Program-made: the position numbers and the translations under genes
NCBI RefSeq assembly: GCF_003634215.1
Contig: NZ_RBWX01000011.1
Coordinates: 124,001-188,000, forward strand
Length of the DNA: 64,000 nucleotides
Source: Sphingosinicella microcystinivorans
Lineage (GTDB): Bacteria; Pseudomonadota; Alphaproteobacteria; Sphingomonadales; Sphingomonadaceae
Reading direction: 5' to 3'
In this document: positions 9,773 through 18,985 of the stretch, piece by piece
Layout: the number at the start of each line of letters is the position of its first letter
Position numbering within the stretch: the stretch's first letter is position 1
Notes under the pieces: generated by a model
Seen by the model: the letters and a program-made list of their open reading frames with translations, nothing else
Told to the model about the DNA's origin: nothing
Databases searched by the model: none

Positions 9773-9806
9773 CCTGCCCCTGTTTGGCGAACCGGAGGGC
9801 CCGTCC

Positions 9807-10574
9807 ATGAGCAAGCCGCCGCTTCTCTTCATCCATGGCATGTGGTCGACGCCGCATGTGTGGGATTGGTTTGCGGACCGCTACCGGGCCGCCGGTCATA
9901 CCGTTGAGGTTCCGGCGCTCCCGTATCACGACGTCGACCCTGCCGAGCCGCCTTCACCGATCCTCGCCACCATCGGCGTTCAGGACTATGTCGATGCCGT
10001 TGCGGCCGTTGTCCGCACCCTGCCCGAAAGCCCGGTTATCATCGGACATTCGATGGGAGGCATGCTGGCGCAGAAGGTCGCGGAGGCCACTGGCGCGCGC
10101 GGGCTGGTGCTGCTCTCCCCCGCGCCGACCGCGCAGGCGCAGAGTATTTCCCTTGCGCCGATGCGCACGGTGTTCGGGATCACCATGAAGCGTCAATGGT
10201 GGAAACAGCCTACGAAGATCGATGCGGAGCGCGCGCGCTGGGGTATCTTCAACGAGGTGCCGCACGACATCGCCAATGCGGAAATCGCGAAGCTGGTTTG
10301 GGATTCGGGCCGCGTTCTTTTCCAGATTTCGATCCCATGGGCCGACAAGAGCCGCGCCTCGCATGTCGAATATTCGCGGCTGTCGATGCCATCGCTGGTC
10401 GTCGTCGGCGATCGCGACCGGGTGACGCCCATCGCCGTCGCCCGCGCGACCGCACGCGCGCTCACCGGCCACACCGACTATCGCGAGATCACGGGCGCCG
10501 GGCATTGGCTGTTCCATGATCCCGTCCGCGAAAAGGTCGCGGCGGAAATGGACAGCTTTCTCAGGCAGCTCTAG
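9807..10574 (+). CDS. Alpha/beta-fold hydrolase
   Basis: The protein has 255 residues with an ATG 9 nt after GGAGG. HGMW near residues 10-13 is the oxyanion-hole region, GHSMGG holds the nucleophile Ser82, GDRD supplies the late acid, and GAGHWLFHDP supplies the catalytic His. No signal peptide is seen, so it is cytoplasmic. The substrate cannot be read from sequence; it resembles the broad esterase/lipase-like subgroup. It lies 34 nt after maeB and may be cotranscribed with it. Its end overlaps the convergent GNAT gene by 14 nt. Confidence 0.85.
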   Translation: MSKPPLLFIHGMWSTPHVWDWFADRYRAAGHTVEVPALPYHDVDPAEPPSPILATIGVQDYVDAVAAVVRTLPESPVIIGHSMGGMLAQKVAEATGARGLVLLSPAPTAQAQSISLAPMRTVFGITMKRQWWKQPTKIDAERARWGIFNEVPHDIANAEIAKLVWDSGRVLFQISIPWADKSRASHVEYSRLSMPSLVVVGDRDRVTPIAVARATARALTGHTDYREITGAGHWLFHDPVREKVAAEMDSFLRQL

Positions 10575-11136
10575 CCGGCCTCCACATCGGCCAGACCGGC
10601 GGGCATCCGCGCGGCGCTTCGAGGCGCGGCAGATCCTGAAATCCGAAGTGTCGGTAAAGCGGCAGATTCCGTTCCTTCGTGCTTTCGAGATAGCAGGGCA
10701 GACCCGCGGCATCGACACGCTGCAGGCCCGCACGGATCAGCGCGCCGCCAAGACCCTTGCCCTGCGCCTCTGGAACCACGCCGACCGCGAACAGGAAGGC
10801 GTGCGGCTGCGGAGGATGCGCCTTGCTGAAAACCGCATCGAGCGCGAGACCGCGCCGCATGGCACCGAGCCCCGCACTGAGGCCGAGCGCGCCCGCGACC
10901 TTGAGCGTAGCGATCAGCCCCGCATCCTTGTCGCGCGCATTCATAAGCCAAAGCGTTGCGCCATCGGCACCCGCCACATGCCCGAAGCCCCGCACCAGAT
11001 AGAGATGACGGGCCAGCGCGGTGAACGTCGGCGCCATCGGGCGGGAACCGAACACCCAGCGATTGACAGGATCGTCATGGAACGCGCGCGCAATGATCGC
11101 GCCGGCCGCTTCCGCATCGCGTGCGTCCGCGATCAA
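10561..11136 (-). CDS. GNAT-family N-acetyltransferase
   Basis: The protein has 191 residues. The acetyl-CoA loop is in VVPEAQGKGLGGALI (Q/R-x-x-G-x-G/A form), followed by a late PLYRHFGF strand typical of the GNAT fold. The substrate is unknown. The ATG overlaps the stop of the upstream cupin gene by 4 nt (ATGA), so the two form a coupled pair on the minus strand. Confidence 0.85.
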   Translation of the reverse strand: MIADARDAEAAGAIIARAFHDDPVNRWVFGSRPMAPTFTALARHLYLVRGFGHVAGADGATLWLMNARDKDAGLIATLKVAGALGLSAGLGAMRRGLALDAVFSKAHPPQPHAFLFAVGVVPEAQGKGLGGALIRAGLQRVDAAGLPCYLESTKERNLPLYRHFGFQDLPRLEAPRGCPPVWPMWRPARAA

Positions 11137-11585
11137 AACGCGCTGCCGTCCTTGCGCGTGAAGGGACCATCGTTTCGCGGCAGGTGCATATCGATATCAG
11201 GATAGGTGCACATATCGTCCGGCACATTCGTACCGACGACGAGCAGCACCGCGTCCGCATTCGATCGGTTCACGAAATGGTGCGCATCGCCGTCGTTCTT
11301 GGGAAAGGCCGCGCAGTCGCCGGGCCGCATCACCGTTTCGCCCGCATTCGTCACCAGCACCGCCTCGCCTGAAATCAGCATGGCGAATTCGTCTTCCTTG
11401 CTGTGCCAGTGGCGCTGGCTCGACCATGCTCCGGGCTCAAGCCTGCAGAAATTGACGCCGAAATCGGTTAGGCCGCCCGGCCCCGTGAGGCGCCGGTAGT
11501 GCCGCCCCGCGACGGCGGCGTTATAGGGTGCGGGATAGCCGGTGCGGCAGACTTCGGGGATGGCATCGAGATCGAGTTTTGGCAT
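11133..11585 (-). CDS. Cupin-domain protein
   Basis: The protein has 150 residues in a single cupin_2 barrel. Motif 1 has His59, His61 and Glu66 (RHWHSKEDE), and motif 2 contains the His pair DAHHF. These are likely metal ligands. An AAGGAA ribosome-binding site lies 6 nt before the ATG. Related proteins include small isomerases, dioxygenases and sensor barrels, so no reaction is proposed. It is the first gene of a cupin-GNAT pair and is divergent from dapE. Confidence 0.82.
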   Translation of the reverse strand: MPKLDLDAIPEVCRTGYPAPYNAAVAGRHYRRLTGPGGLTDFGVNFCRLEPGAWSSQRHWHSKEDEFAMLISGEAVLVTNAGETVMRPGDCAAFPKNDGDAHHFVNRSNADAVLLVVGTNVPDDMCTYPDIDMHLPRNDGPFTRKDGSAF

Positions 11586-11626
11586 GGCGCTTCCTTAAGC
11601 TGGCGGCGCCATTATAAGCACCTCTC

Positions 11627-12763
11627 ATGTCTGCCGCCATCGATCCGCTCGCGCTTGCCCGCGCGCTCATCCACTGCCCCAGCATCACGCCGCGCGACGA
11701 GGGCGCGCAGGCCGTGCTCGCCGAAGCGCTGGAGGCGATCGGCTTCAAGGTGTGGCGGCACGTGTGGGGCGAGGCGCCCGACGGCCCGGTGCACAACCTG
11801 TTCGCCCGCATCGGCAGCAGTGGCCCGCATTTTGCCTTCGCCGGACACACCGATGTCGTGCCGGTGGGCAATCGCGACGGCTGGTCCGTCGAGCCGTTCG
11901 CCGCCGAGGTGCGAAACGGCCAGCTCGTGGGGCGCGGCGCTGCCGATATGAAGGGCGCCATTGCCGCGTTCGTCGCGGCGGCGGCGGAGAATATTCCCGC
12001 GCAGGGCTCGCTCAGCTTCATCATCACCGGCGATGAGGAAGGCCCGGCGACGTTCGGCACGAAGCCGCTGCTCGACTGGATGGAGGCAACCAGCAACGTC
12101 CCCGATCACTGCCTCGTTGGCGAACCCACCAGCCGTCAGCGTCTCGGGGACATGGTGAAGATCGGACGGCGCGGCTCGGTGAACGTTTGGATTCGCGTGC
12201 AGGGCGCGCAGGGCCACGTCGCCTATCCGCACATGGCCGACAACCCCGTCCGCCACCTCGTCAACATCCTCCACGCGCTGCAGGCGCGCGAACTCGATAC
12301 CGGCAATGCGTGGTTCGATCCGTCGAACCTCGAAATCACCGACATGACCGTCGGCAACCCGGCGACGAACGTGATCCCGGCGCAGGCGGAAGCGCGGCTC
12401 AACATCCGTTTCAACGACGAGCATACCGGCGCGGAGCTGGTCCAGTGGATCGAAAAGGTCGCTGCGCGGGAAACGGCGGGTGCCAGCGTCGAGGCGAAGA
12501 TTTCGGGCGAGGCGTTCCTCACCGAACCCGGCGATTTCAGCGCGCTTCTCGCCGATGCGATCCGCGCTGAGACAGGCGCTGAAACCGAATTCTCGACAAG
12601 CGGCGGCACCTCCGACGCGCGCTTCATCCGGCGGCTGTGCCCGGTTGTCGAGTTCGGCCTGCCCGGCCAATCGATGCACAAGACCGACGAGCATGTCGCG
12701 GTGGACGATCTCCACACGCTCACCCGCATCTACGGGCGCATTCTCCGCACGTATTTCGCCTAA
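11627..12763 (+). CDS. dapE: Succinyl-diaminopimelate desuccinylase
   Basis: The protein has 378 residues of the M20 metallopeptidase family. The di-zinc site is visible as AGHTDVVP, GAADMKG, GDEEGP and MHKTDEHV, and HVAYPHMADNP marks the DapE lid/dimer region. It hydrolyses N-succinyl-LL-2,6-diaminopimelate in lysine and peptidoglycan synthesis. A TATAAG hexamer at 11613-11618 lies only 8 nt before the ATG and no Shine-Dalgarno sequence is visible, so a leaderless or nearly leaderless mRNA is possible (inference). Its TAA overlaps the convergent ppc stop codon. Confidence 0.96.
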   Translation: MSAAIDPLALARALIHCPSITPRDEGAQAVLAEALEAIGFKVWRHVWGEAPDGPVHNLFARIGSSGPHFAFAGHTDVVPVGNRDGWSVEPFAAEVRNGQLVGRGAADMKGAIAAFVAAAAENIPAQGSLSFIITGDEEGPATFGTKPLLDWMEATSNVPDHCLVGEPTSRQRLGDMVKIGRRGSVNVWIRVQGAQGHVAYPHMADNPVRHLVNILHALQARELDTGNAWFDPSNLEITDMTVGNPATNVIPAQAEARLNIRFNDEHTGAELVQWIEKVAARETAGASVEAKISGEAFLTEPGDFSALLADAIRAETGAETEFSTSGGTSDARFIRRLCPVVEFGLPGQSMHKTDEHVAVDDLHTLTRIYGRILRTYFA

Positions 12764-15462
12764 CCGCTGTTCCTGAGACCCGCCGCGATGCCGTTGATCG
12801 TGAGGTGGATGCCTTCGCGCACACGGGCATCCGTCTCGCCGCGCCGGTAGCGTCGGATGAGTTCCACCTGCAAGGCGTTCAGCGGCTCGATATAAGGCAG
12901 GCGCATGCGGATGCGGCGCGCGAGGACGGGATCGTCGCCAAGAACATCGGCGTTGCCGGTGATATCGAGCAGCGCGTCGCAGGTGCGGTGCCAACCCGCG
13001 CTGATCCCGCCGAACACGGTGCCGCGCAGGGCTTCGTCCTCGACCAGCTCGCTGTAGAGCGCGGCGATATCGATGTCGGATTTCGCGAGCACCATCGCCA
13101 TGTTCGAAAGCGTCGCCGCGAAGAACGGCCACTCGGCGTTCATCGCGCGCAGAAGGCCCTTGTCCTCGAACGCCGCAAGCGCGGCGCCGACGCCGTACCA
13201 GCCCGGCAGCATCACGCGCGACTGCGACCAGCTGAACACCCAGGGGATCGCGCGCAGATCTTCGATACGGTCGGACTTGGTGCGCGACGAGGGCCGCGAG
13301 CCGATCTTGAGCTCGGCGATCTCGCCCACCGGCGTTGCGGCGCGAAAGTACGTGTTGAAGCCAGGCGTCTCGTAAACGAGCCCGCGATAAGCCGCGCGCG
13401 CCGTGCCGCTCAGCGTCTCCATCGCCGCGCGGAAGCGCGCCAGGTCGGCGGGGTCGGTTTCGGGCGGCGCGAGCGTCGCGAGCAACGTTGCTGACGTCAT
13501 CGTCTCCAGGCTGAGCGCGGCCAGTGCGGGCGTGCCATACTTGGAGGCGATCACCTCGCCCTGCTCCGTGATACGGATTCGCCCGCCGACCGTACCCGGC
13601 GGCTGCGCGCGGATGCCGGCAAACGCGGAGCCACCGCCGCGCCCCACCGTTCCGCCGCGCCCGTGGAACAGCTGGAGCCGCACACCCGCCTCGGCGAACA
13701 CACCCGCAAGCGCGCGCGAGGCTTCAAAGAGCGCCCAGCTCGACGTCAGATAGCCGCCGTCCTTGTTGCTGTCCGAATAGCCGATCATCACCTCCTGCAC
13801 GCCGCCGCGTGCAACGGCGAGCGCCTGCGCCTCGGGCATCGCCAGAAACGCGCGCATCACGGCGGGCGCGGCTTCGAGATCCTCGATCGTTTCGAAGAGC
13901 GGCGACACCATGACGTCACACACGGGAACGTCGCCGGGGCGATAGAGGCCGACTTCCTTGAGAAGCAGGTACACCTCGAACAGGTCGGCGACGCAGGTCG
14001 AGTGCGAGATCAAATAGTTGCGGACCGACGCGGCACCGTAACGCGCGTGAGCCTCGGCGGCGGCGCGGAGGATAGCGAGTTCGCTTCGGGTCGTTTCCGA
14101 ATAGTCCGCGAACGGACTGACAAGGAGGCGCCGGTGCGCGAGTTCGCCGCGCAGCAATGCGGTGCGTTCGTCCGTCCCAAGCGCCTCGTAGTCGCCGCAT
14201 ACACCCGCCTCACGCAGCAGCTCCGCGACGACGGCGCGGTGCACGCCGCTGTTCTGCCGCATGTCGAGCGAGGCGAGGTGGAAGCCGAAGATGCGCGCGG
14301 CGCGGATCAGATCGCCAAGACGATTGCCCACCAGCCGCTCGCCACCATGCGCGACGAGGCTTGCGCGCACCACCTCGAGGTCGGCGATCAGCGCTTCCGG
14401 TGTGCCGTAGCTCTCCGCGATCAGCGCCGAGGCGCGCGGCGCGCGGGCGCCGGTGAGCTCCACATGCGTTTCGGCGAGCCGCGCATAAACGCCCGAAAGC
14501 GCGCGGCGATAAGGCTCGTCCTGCCGGTGCGGTGACTCATCGCCGCTTTCGTCGGCAAGCGCCGCGAGTTCAGGCGTGATACCCGCGATCGATGCGCTGA
14601 TCGAAAGCTCTGCGCCGAGCCTGTGCACCTCGTCCAGATAATATTGCAGCACGGCGCGCGCCTGCCCGCCGAGCGCAGCCTTCAGCGTTTCAGCGGTCAC
14701 GAACGGGTTGCCGTCGCGGTCGCCGCCGATCCAGCTTCCCGGCTTCAGAAAACTGCCGACATCCGCACCTGTCAGCGCCTCGGCGCGGCGATGCAGCGCG
14801 GGCAGCACCGGAAGCAGACTATCGCGCATCACTGACAGCACGTTCGCGATCTCGTCGACCACAAGCAGGCGAACCGCACGCAGGGGCCGCGTCTGCCAGA
14901 GCAGCGCGATCTGGCGGTAAAGCTCTGCATCGACGGCCTCGCCATCGGCGGCTGACGGACGGCGCGCGACGAGTTCGGCGATGGCGCTTTCCCGGTCGAT
15001 CACGCTCTTGCGCCGCACCTCGGTGGGATGCGCAGTGAGCACCGGCGAAATGAGCGCGCCCGCGAGCGTGGCTGCGACCTCGCCTTGCGCAACGCCGTGC
15101 CGGGCCAGTTCGGCAAGCGCGCCTTCGAGGCGTTCGGGCCGGGTTTCCGATCCCTCCGGTACGATCGCCGCCTGCCGGTCTTCAGCGATGTTCGCAAGCA
15201 GCGAGAAGTTGAGGAAGCCGCGGATGAAGCGCACCGCGTCATCAAGGCTCAGCCCGGCAAGCAGCCGCGCCAGTTCGGCACGCCGCTCCGGCCCGTCGTC
15301 GCGGTGCACCGCGACAGAGGCCTGCCGAAGCGCCTCGATCGTGTCGAACGCGGCTTTGCCGTCGAAATCACGAATGACGTCACCGAGAAGGCGACCGAGG
15401 TGGCGCACTTCATCGCGGTCAGAGAGCATGGCGGACGGATTGCGAAGCGGAACAGAAGTCAT
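12760..15462 (-). CDS. ppc: Phosphoenolpyruvate carboxylase
   Basis: The protein has 900 residues, full length for bacterial Ppc. Hallmarks are LTAHPTEVRRKSV with the catalytic His, GGDRDGNPFVT, GYSDSNKDGGYLTS, the mobile-loop FHGRGGTVGRGGG and SWSQSRVMLPGWYG. The C-terminus NGIAAGLRNSG carries the regulatory terminal Asn region. It converts PEP and bicarbonate to oxaloacetate. The start is uncertain: the ATG at 15462 or an in-frame ATG at 15429. Ppc and MaeB within 6 kb give this region both directions of C3/C4 exchange. Confidence 0.97.
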   Translation of the reverse strand: MTSVPLRNPSAMLSDRDEVRHLGRLLGDVIRDFDGKAAFDTIEALRQASVAVHRDDGPERRAELARLLAGLSLDDAVRFIRGFLNFSLLANIAEDRQAAIVPEGSETRPERLEGALAELARHGVAQGEVAATLAGALISPVLTAHPTEVRRKSVIDRESAIAELVARRPSAADGEAVDAELYRQIALLWQTRPLRAVRLLVVDEIANVLSVMRDSLLPVLPALHRRAEALTGADVGSFLKPGSWIGGDRDGNPFVTAETLKAALGGQARAVLQYYLDEVHRLGAELSISASIAGITPELAALADESGDESPHRQDEPYRRALSGVYARLAETHVELTGARAPRASALIAESYGTPEALIADLEVVRASLVAHGGERLVGNRLGDLIRAARIFGFHLASLDMRQNSGVHRAVVAELLREAGVCGDYEALGTDERTALLRGELAHRRLLVSPFADYSETTRSELAILRAAAEAHARYGAASVRNYLISHSTCVADLFEVYLLLKEVGLYRPGDVPVCDVMVSPLFETIEDLEAAPAVMRAFLAMPEAQALAVARGGVQEVMIGYSDSNKDGGYLTSSWALFEASRALAGVFAEAGVRLQLFHGRGGTVGRGGGSAFAGIRAQPPGTVGGRIRITEQGEVIASKYGTPALAALSLETMTSATLLATLAPPETDPADLARFRAAMETLSGTARAAYRGLVYETPGFNTYFRAATPVGEIAELKIGSRPSSRTKSDRIEDLRAIPWVFSWSQSRVMLPGWYGVGAALAAFEDKGLLRAMNAEWPFFAATLSNMAMVLAKSDIDIAALYSELVEDEALRGTVFGGISAGWHRTCDALLDITGNADVLGDDPVLARRIRMRLPYIEPLNALQVELIRRYRRGETDARVREGIHLTINGIAAGLRNSG

Positions 15463-15509
15463 GCGGCAAGGCTATGCCCCCCGATGCTGCACCGCAACAG
15501 CAGATCGCC

Positions 15510-16088
15510 TCAGGCTTCGAGTTCGGTATCCCAATAGAGGTAGTCGCGCCACGTTTCGTGAAGGTGGTGCGGCGGGAAGGCGCGACCGTTTACCTGCAGT
15601 TCGTGCGCGGTCGGCTGGCGCGGCGCCGAGCGCAGCGCCATGTGCGCCTCGGCCGGTGTTCGCCCACCTTTACGGAGGTTGCAGGGCGCGCAGGCGGTGG
15701 TGACGTTCGCCCATGTGGTGCGCCCGCCATAGGCGCGCGGCACGACGTGATCGAAGGTGAGATCGTGCCGCGTGCCGCAATACTGGCAGCTGAATCGATC
15801 GCGCAGGAACAGATTGAAGCGCGTGAACGCTGGATGGGACGATGGCTTCACATAGTCCCGAAGCGCGATCACGGAAGGCAGCCGCATCGCGAAACGCGGA
15901 CTGTGCACAACGCGGTCGTATTCGGCGACCACCGAAACCCGATCGAGGAAAGCCGCCTTGATTGCGGTCTGCCACGACCACAGGCTGAGCGGATAATAGG
16001 AAAGCGGTGTGTAATCGGCGTTCAGTACCAATGCCGGACAACTTTCCGGCGAAACCGCACGCGCATCGAGAAGGTCTGTCGTATACAT
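15510..16088 (-). CDS. HNH endonuclease
   Basis: The protein has about 192 residues from the ATG at 16088 (MYTTDLLDARAV), preceded by TGGGGCTCA; the open frame continues upstream to 16160. The HNH core has two zinc-type CxxC pairs around the catalytic histidines: CQYCGT...TFDHVVPRAYGG...CAPCNLRKG. The N-terminal LVLNADYTPLSYYPLSLW is typical of the stand-alone chromosomal HNH family widespread in alphaproteobacteria. Its biological role is unknown. There is no restriction-modification or phage partner next to it. Confidence 0.88.
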   Translation of the reverse strand: MYTTDLLDARAVSPESCPALVLNADYTPLSYYPLSLWSWQTAIKAAFLDRVSVVAEYDRVVHSPRFAMRLPSVIALRDYVKPSSHPAFTRFNLFLRDRFSCQYCGTRHDLTFDHVVPRAYGGRTTWANVTTACAPCNLRKGGRTPAEAHMALRSAPRQPTAHELQVNGRAFPPHHLHETWRDYLYWDTELEA

Positions 16089-16243
16089 TGAGCCCCAATC
16101 CGCATTTTCGCGGACTGCCGGGGCGCTACCCGTACCCTGTCGCACGCAAGGCGGCCGCACCGGCCGTCCGTAACCTTACTGCACGCATCATACAGCGTCT
16201 TGTGTGTCGCCGCTATGACACCACTTGATCTGGGGTTAGGTCA

Positions 16244-17107
16244 ATGCGCTTTGTGCAGACTGCACCAAGATTTTCAGGGGAGGCCCACATAAAGGTCGTC
16301 ACGCGCTTCGCGCCGAGCCCCACAGGGCACCTGCATCTGGGCCACGCATTTTCGGCGCTTACCGCTTTCCGCTTCGCAGAGGCGCAGGGAGGGCGCTTCC
16401 TGCTGCGCATCGAGGATATCGACACCGGGCGCTGCCGTGCTGAATTTACCGACGGCATTTTCGAAGATCTCGCCTGGCTTGGCCTGACATGGGAAACGCC
16501 GGTGCGCCGCCAATCCGAACACATGGCCGACTATGCCGCGGCGCTCACGCGCCTGCAGGCGATGGAGGTCGTGTACCCCTGTTTCTGCACGCGCGCCGAC
16601 ATCGCCGCCGCGGTGACCGCGCCGCACGGCGCGCAGCCGCTTTATCCCGGCACCTGCCGCGCGCTGGACCCGGAGATGCGCGCATGTCGCATGACGGAGC
16701 CGCACGCATGGCGCCTCGACATCGCCCGCGCTGCTGCCCTGACCGGCCCACTTTCCTGGCACGACGCAGCGCACGGCAACATCGTCGCCACGCCCGAAGC
16801 CGAAGGTGACGTCGTGCTCGCACGCAAGGACGCGGGCACCAGCTACCATCTTTCCGTGACGGTCGATGACGCGCTGCAGGGCATCACCGACGTGGTGCGC
16901 GGTGAGGACCTGTTTTCCGCGACGCACATTCACCGGCTGCTGCAGGCGCTGCTCGGCCTGCCGACGCCGCATTATCACCACCACGGGCTGCTCAGAGGCC
17001 CCGATGGCAAACGCTTTGCCAAGCGCGACCGCGCGGAAACGCTTGCCGCGCTTCGCGCGCGCGGCGTGAGCCCCGACGCAATAAAGCATCAGCTGGGTTT
17101 TGCCTGA
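16244..17107 (+). CDS. gluQ: Glutamyl-Q tRNA(Asp) synthetase
   Basis: The protein has 287 residues, about half a GluRS, with the class I catalytic core but no anticodon-binding domain. The HIGH-type motif is in APSPTGHLHLGHAF and the KMSKS-equivalent is KRFAKRDR. The zinc-binding pattern specific to GluQRS is present as CFC and YPGTC. It activates glutamate and attaches it to queuosine at position 34 of tRNA(Asp). The window also encodes a queuosine-precursor transporter at 29.8 kb. Roughly the first 17 residues precede the conserved VVTRFAPSPTG, so the exact start is uncertain. Confidence 0.93.
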   Translation: MRFVQTAPRFSGEAHIKVVTRFAPSPTGHLHLGHAFSALTAFRFAEAQGGRFLLRIEDIDTGRCRAEFTDGIFEDLAWLGLTWETPVRRQSEHMADYAAALTRLQAMEVVYPCFCTRADIAAAVTAPHGAQPLYPGTCRALDPEMRACRMTEPHAWRLDIARAAALTGPLSWHDAAHGNIVATPEAEGDVVLARKDAGTSYHLSVTVDDALQGITDVVRGEDLFSATHIHRLLQALLGLPTPHYHHHGLLRGPDGKRFAKRDRAETLAALRARGVSPDAIKHQLGFA

Positions 17108-17165
17108 CGCGCCGACTTTTGTTAGGCGGTTCCCGCCGGGGGGTGAATGACAAGGAGATCGACAC

Positions 17166-18131
17166 GTGTGGCGTATCGCGCTCGCCGCTCCCTTCTGCTT
17201 TGCCGCCACCGCTGCGGCGCAGACATCTGCCGCCACGGAGCTTCCTGCCGTGGCCCCGGCCGAAGAAAAGCCCGCCGAAGGCGTGCTGCCCGCGCCTGTC
17301 GCCGAAATGATCCGAGCGGCCGAACCCGGCCAGCTCGATACGATCGCAGCGCTTGCGCGCCGCACGCAGCCGCAGGCGATGGCTGAAATCGATGCGATGG
17401 TCTCGGAAATCCGGGCCGCGCAGGAAGCCGAAAAGCAGCGCAAGCGGGTCCTCGCAACGCAGGGTTTCACCAACGGCTGGGAGGGCGAGGCGGCACTCGG
17501 TGCGACCCTGACCACCGGCAACACCGACCAGCGCGGCGCTTCGGGCAAGATCGATCTTGTGAAACAGGGCCTGACGTGGCGTCACCGCCTGCTCGCCGAA
17601 GCCGACTTCCAAGAATCGGATGGTGAGCGCACACGCGAACGTTATGGCGCCTCCTATCAGGGCGACCACCGTTTCAGCCCGCGCTTCTACACCTTCGGCT
17701 TCGTCGGCTGGGAAAGCGATCGCTTCGCCGGTTTCAGCCGCCGCTTCACCGAATCCGCCGGTTTCGGTTGGATCGCGGCCGAAAAGCCGCGCCTGCGGCT
17801 TGTGCTTGAAGGCGGTCCGGCGCTTCGGCAGACACGCTTCGTCTTCGACGAACTCGAACCCGACGCCGATCGCAGCCGCAGCGAGCTGAGCCTTCGCGGC
17901 AAAACCAATCTGCGCTGGACCGTGGTGGGCGATCTGATCTTCACCGAAGAAGCGGGCTTCATCGTGGGCAACGGCAACGACACGCTGTTTGCGAACAGCG
18001 CACTGACCACGAAACTGATCGGCAGCCTTTCGACGCGCCTGTCGTTCGACGTGAAACACGAGACTGATCCGCCCGACGACCGCGTGAAGACCGATACGGT
18101 GACGCGCGCCAGCCTCGTCTACAAATTCTGA
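17166..18131 (+). CDS. DUF481 outer-membrane beta-barrel protein
   Basis: The protein has 321 residues with a GTG start and a clear AAGGAG 8 nt upstream. A signal peptide (about residues 1-18, ending AAAQT) leads to an Ala/Glu-rich, probably coiled segment up to about 100. A barrel domain follows with alternating aromatic strands (GWEGEAALGATLTTGNTD at its start) and a C-terminal VYKF ending in Phe, as in Omp85-assembled barrels. The TTGNT motif is characteristic of DUF481/YdiY proteins. The function is unknown; some relatives are salt- or acid-inducible. Confidence 0.87.
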   Translation: MWRIALAAPFCFAATAAAQTSAATELPAVAPAEEKPAEGVLPAPVAEMIRAAEPGQLDTIAALARRTQPQAMAEIDAMVSEIRAAQEAEKQRKRVLATQGFTNGWEGEAALGATLTTGNTDQRGASGKIDLVKQGLTWRHRLLAEADFQESDGERTRERYGASYQGDHRFSPRFYTFGFVGWESDRFAGFSRRFTESAGFGWIAAEKPRLRLVLEGGPALRQTRFVFDELEPDADRSRSELSLRGKTNLRWTVVGDLIFTEEAGFIVGNGNDTLFANSALTTKLIGSLSTRLSFDVKHETDPPDDRVKTDTVTRASLVYKF

Positions 18132-18186
18132 GCGCGGATACGCAGCGGCGTGACATGCGCGCCGAAACCCGTATTAGTCTTGAGCC

Positions 18187-18390
18187 ATGACCGGACTCGT
18201 CATCGCCCTCATCGTGCTCGGCGCCCTAGCGACCGCAGCCGTCCTTGTGCGCGGCATCATCGTGATGGCGCGCGGCAAGGACATCACGGGTCAGCAATCG
18301 AACAAGCTGATGAGCTACCGTGTGTTGCTGCAGGGCGTGACCGTGATTCTCGTCATTATCCTGATCATGATGACCCGGAACGGCGGCTGA
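18187..18390 (+). CDS. HIG1-type twin-transmembrane small protein
   Basis: The protein has 67 residues with two TM helices (about 3-25 and 44-62). They are joined by a short polar loop with QSNKLMSYRVLLQG, which matches the NKLMxxRVxxQ core of the HIG1/hypoxia-induced domain. Such proteins associate with cytochrome c oxidase supercomplexes in mitochondria and probably in alphaproteobacteria. It lies 4 nt before the adenosyltransferase gene, likely in one operon. Confidence 0.8.
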   Translation: MTGLVIALIVLGALATAAVLVRGIIVMARGKDITGQQSNKLMSYRVLLQGVTVILVIILIMMTRNGG

Positions 18391-18394
18391 CGAC

Positions 18395-18955
18395 GTGGTC
18401 AAGCTCAACAAGATTTATACGCGCACGGGAGACGACGGCACCACCGGCCTCGTCGACGGCAGCCGCCGCGCCAAGCACGACGCGCGGGTCGCCGCCTATG
18501 GCACCGCCGACGAGGCGAACAGCGCGATCGGTGTCGCGCGGCTGCATGCCGAGGGCCCGGACGACGCCATGCTCGCACGCATCCAGAACGACCTTTTTGA
18601 TCTGGGCGCCGACCTCGCGACGCCAGGAGAGATCACGGGCGCGCTCCGCGTCACGCAGGCGCAGGTCGACCGGCTGGAGCGCGAAATCGACGCGATGAAC
18701 GCCGATCTTGAGCCGCTGACGAGCTTCATTCTGCCGGGCGGGTCTGCGCTTGCCGCGCATCTTCACGTCGCGCGCACCATCGTGCGCCGCGCCGAGCGCA
18801 TCGCGGTGGAAGCCAATGAAACCGATGCGATCGGCGATCTGCCGATCAAATATTTGAACCGTTTGTCCGATCATTTGTTTGTCATGGCACGTCACTGCAA
18901 CGACAAGGGCAGGGCCGACGTGCTCTGGGTTCCGGGCGCTAACCGGGACGGCTGA
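18395..18955 (+). CDS. Cob(I)yrinic acid a,c-diamide adenosyltransferase, PduO type
   Basis: The protein has 186 residues with a GTG start. The N-terminal ATP-binding signature is KIYTRTGDDGTTGL and the later conserved blocks are RRAERIA and YLNRLSDHLFVMAR, diagnostic for the PduO family. It transfers the adenosyl group from ATP to cob(I)alamin. No other cobalamin genes are in the window, which suits a salvage or activation role. An HIG1 gene directly before this enzyme is a frequent alphaproteobacterial arrangement. Confidence 0.93.
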   Translation: MVKLNKIYTRTGDDGTTGLVDGSRRAKHDARVAAYGTADEANSAIGVARLHAEGPDDAMLARIQNDLFDLGADLATPGEITGALRVTQAQVDRLEREIDAMNADLEPLTSFILPGGSALAAHLHVARTIVRRAERIAVEANETDAIGDLPIKYLNRLSDHLFVMARHCNDKGRADVLWVPGANRDG

Positions 18956-18985
18956 CCCGCGGCCCTTCCCGAACGGGGAGGACGC

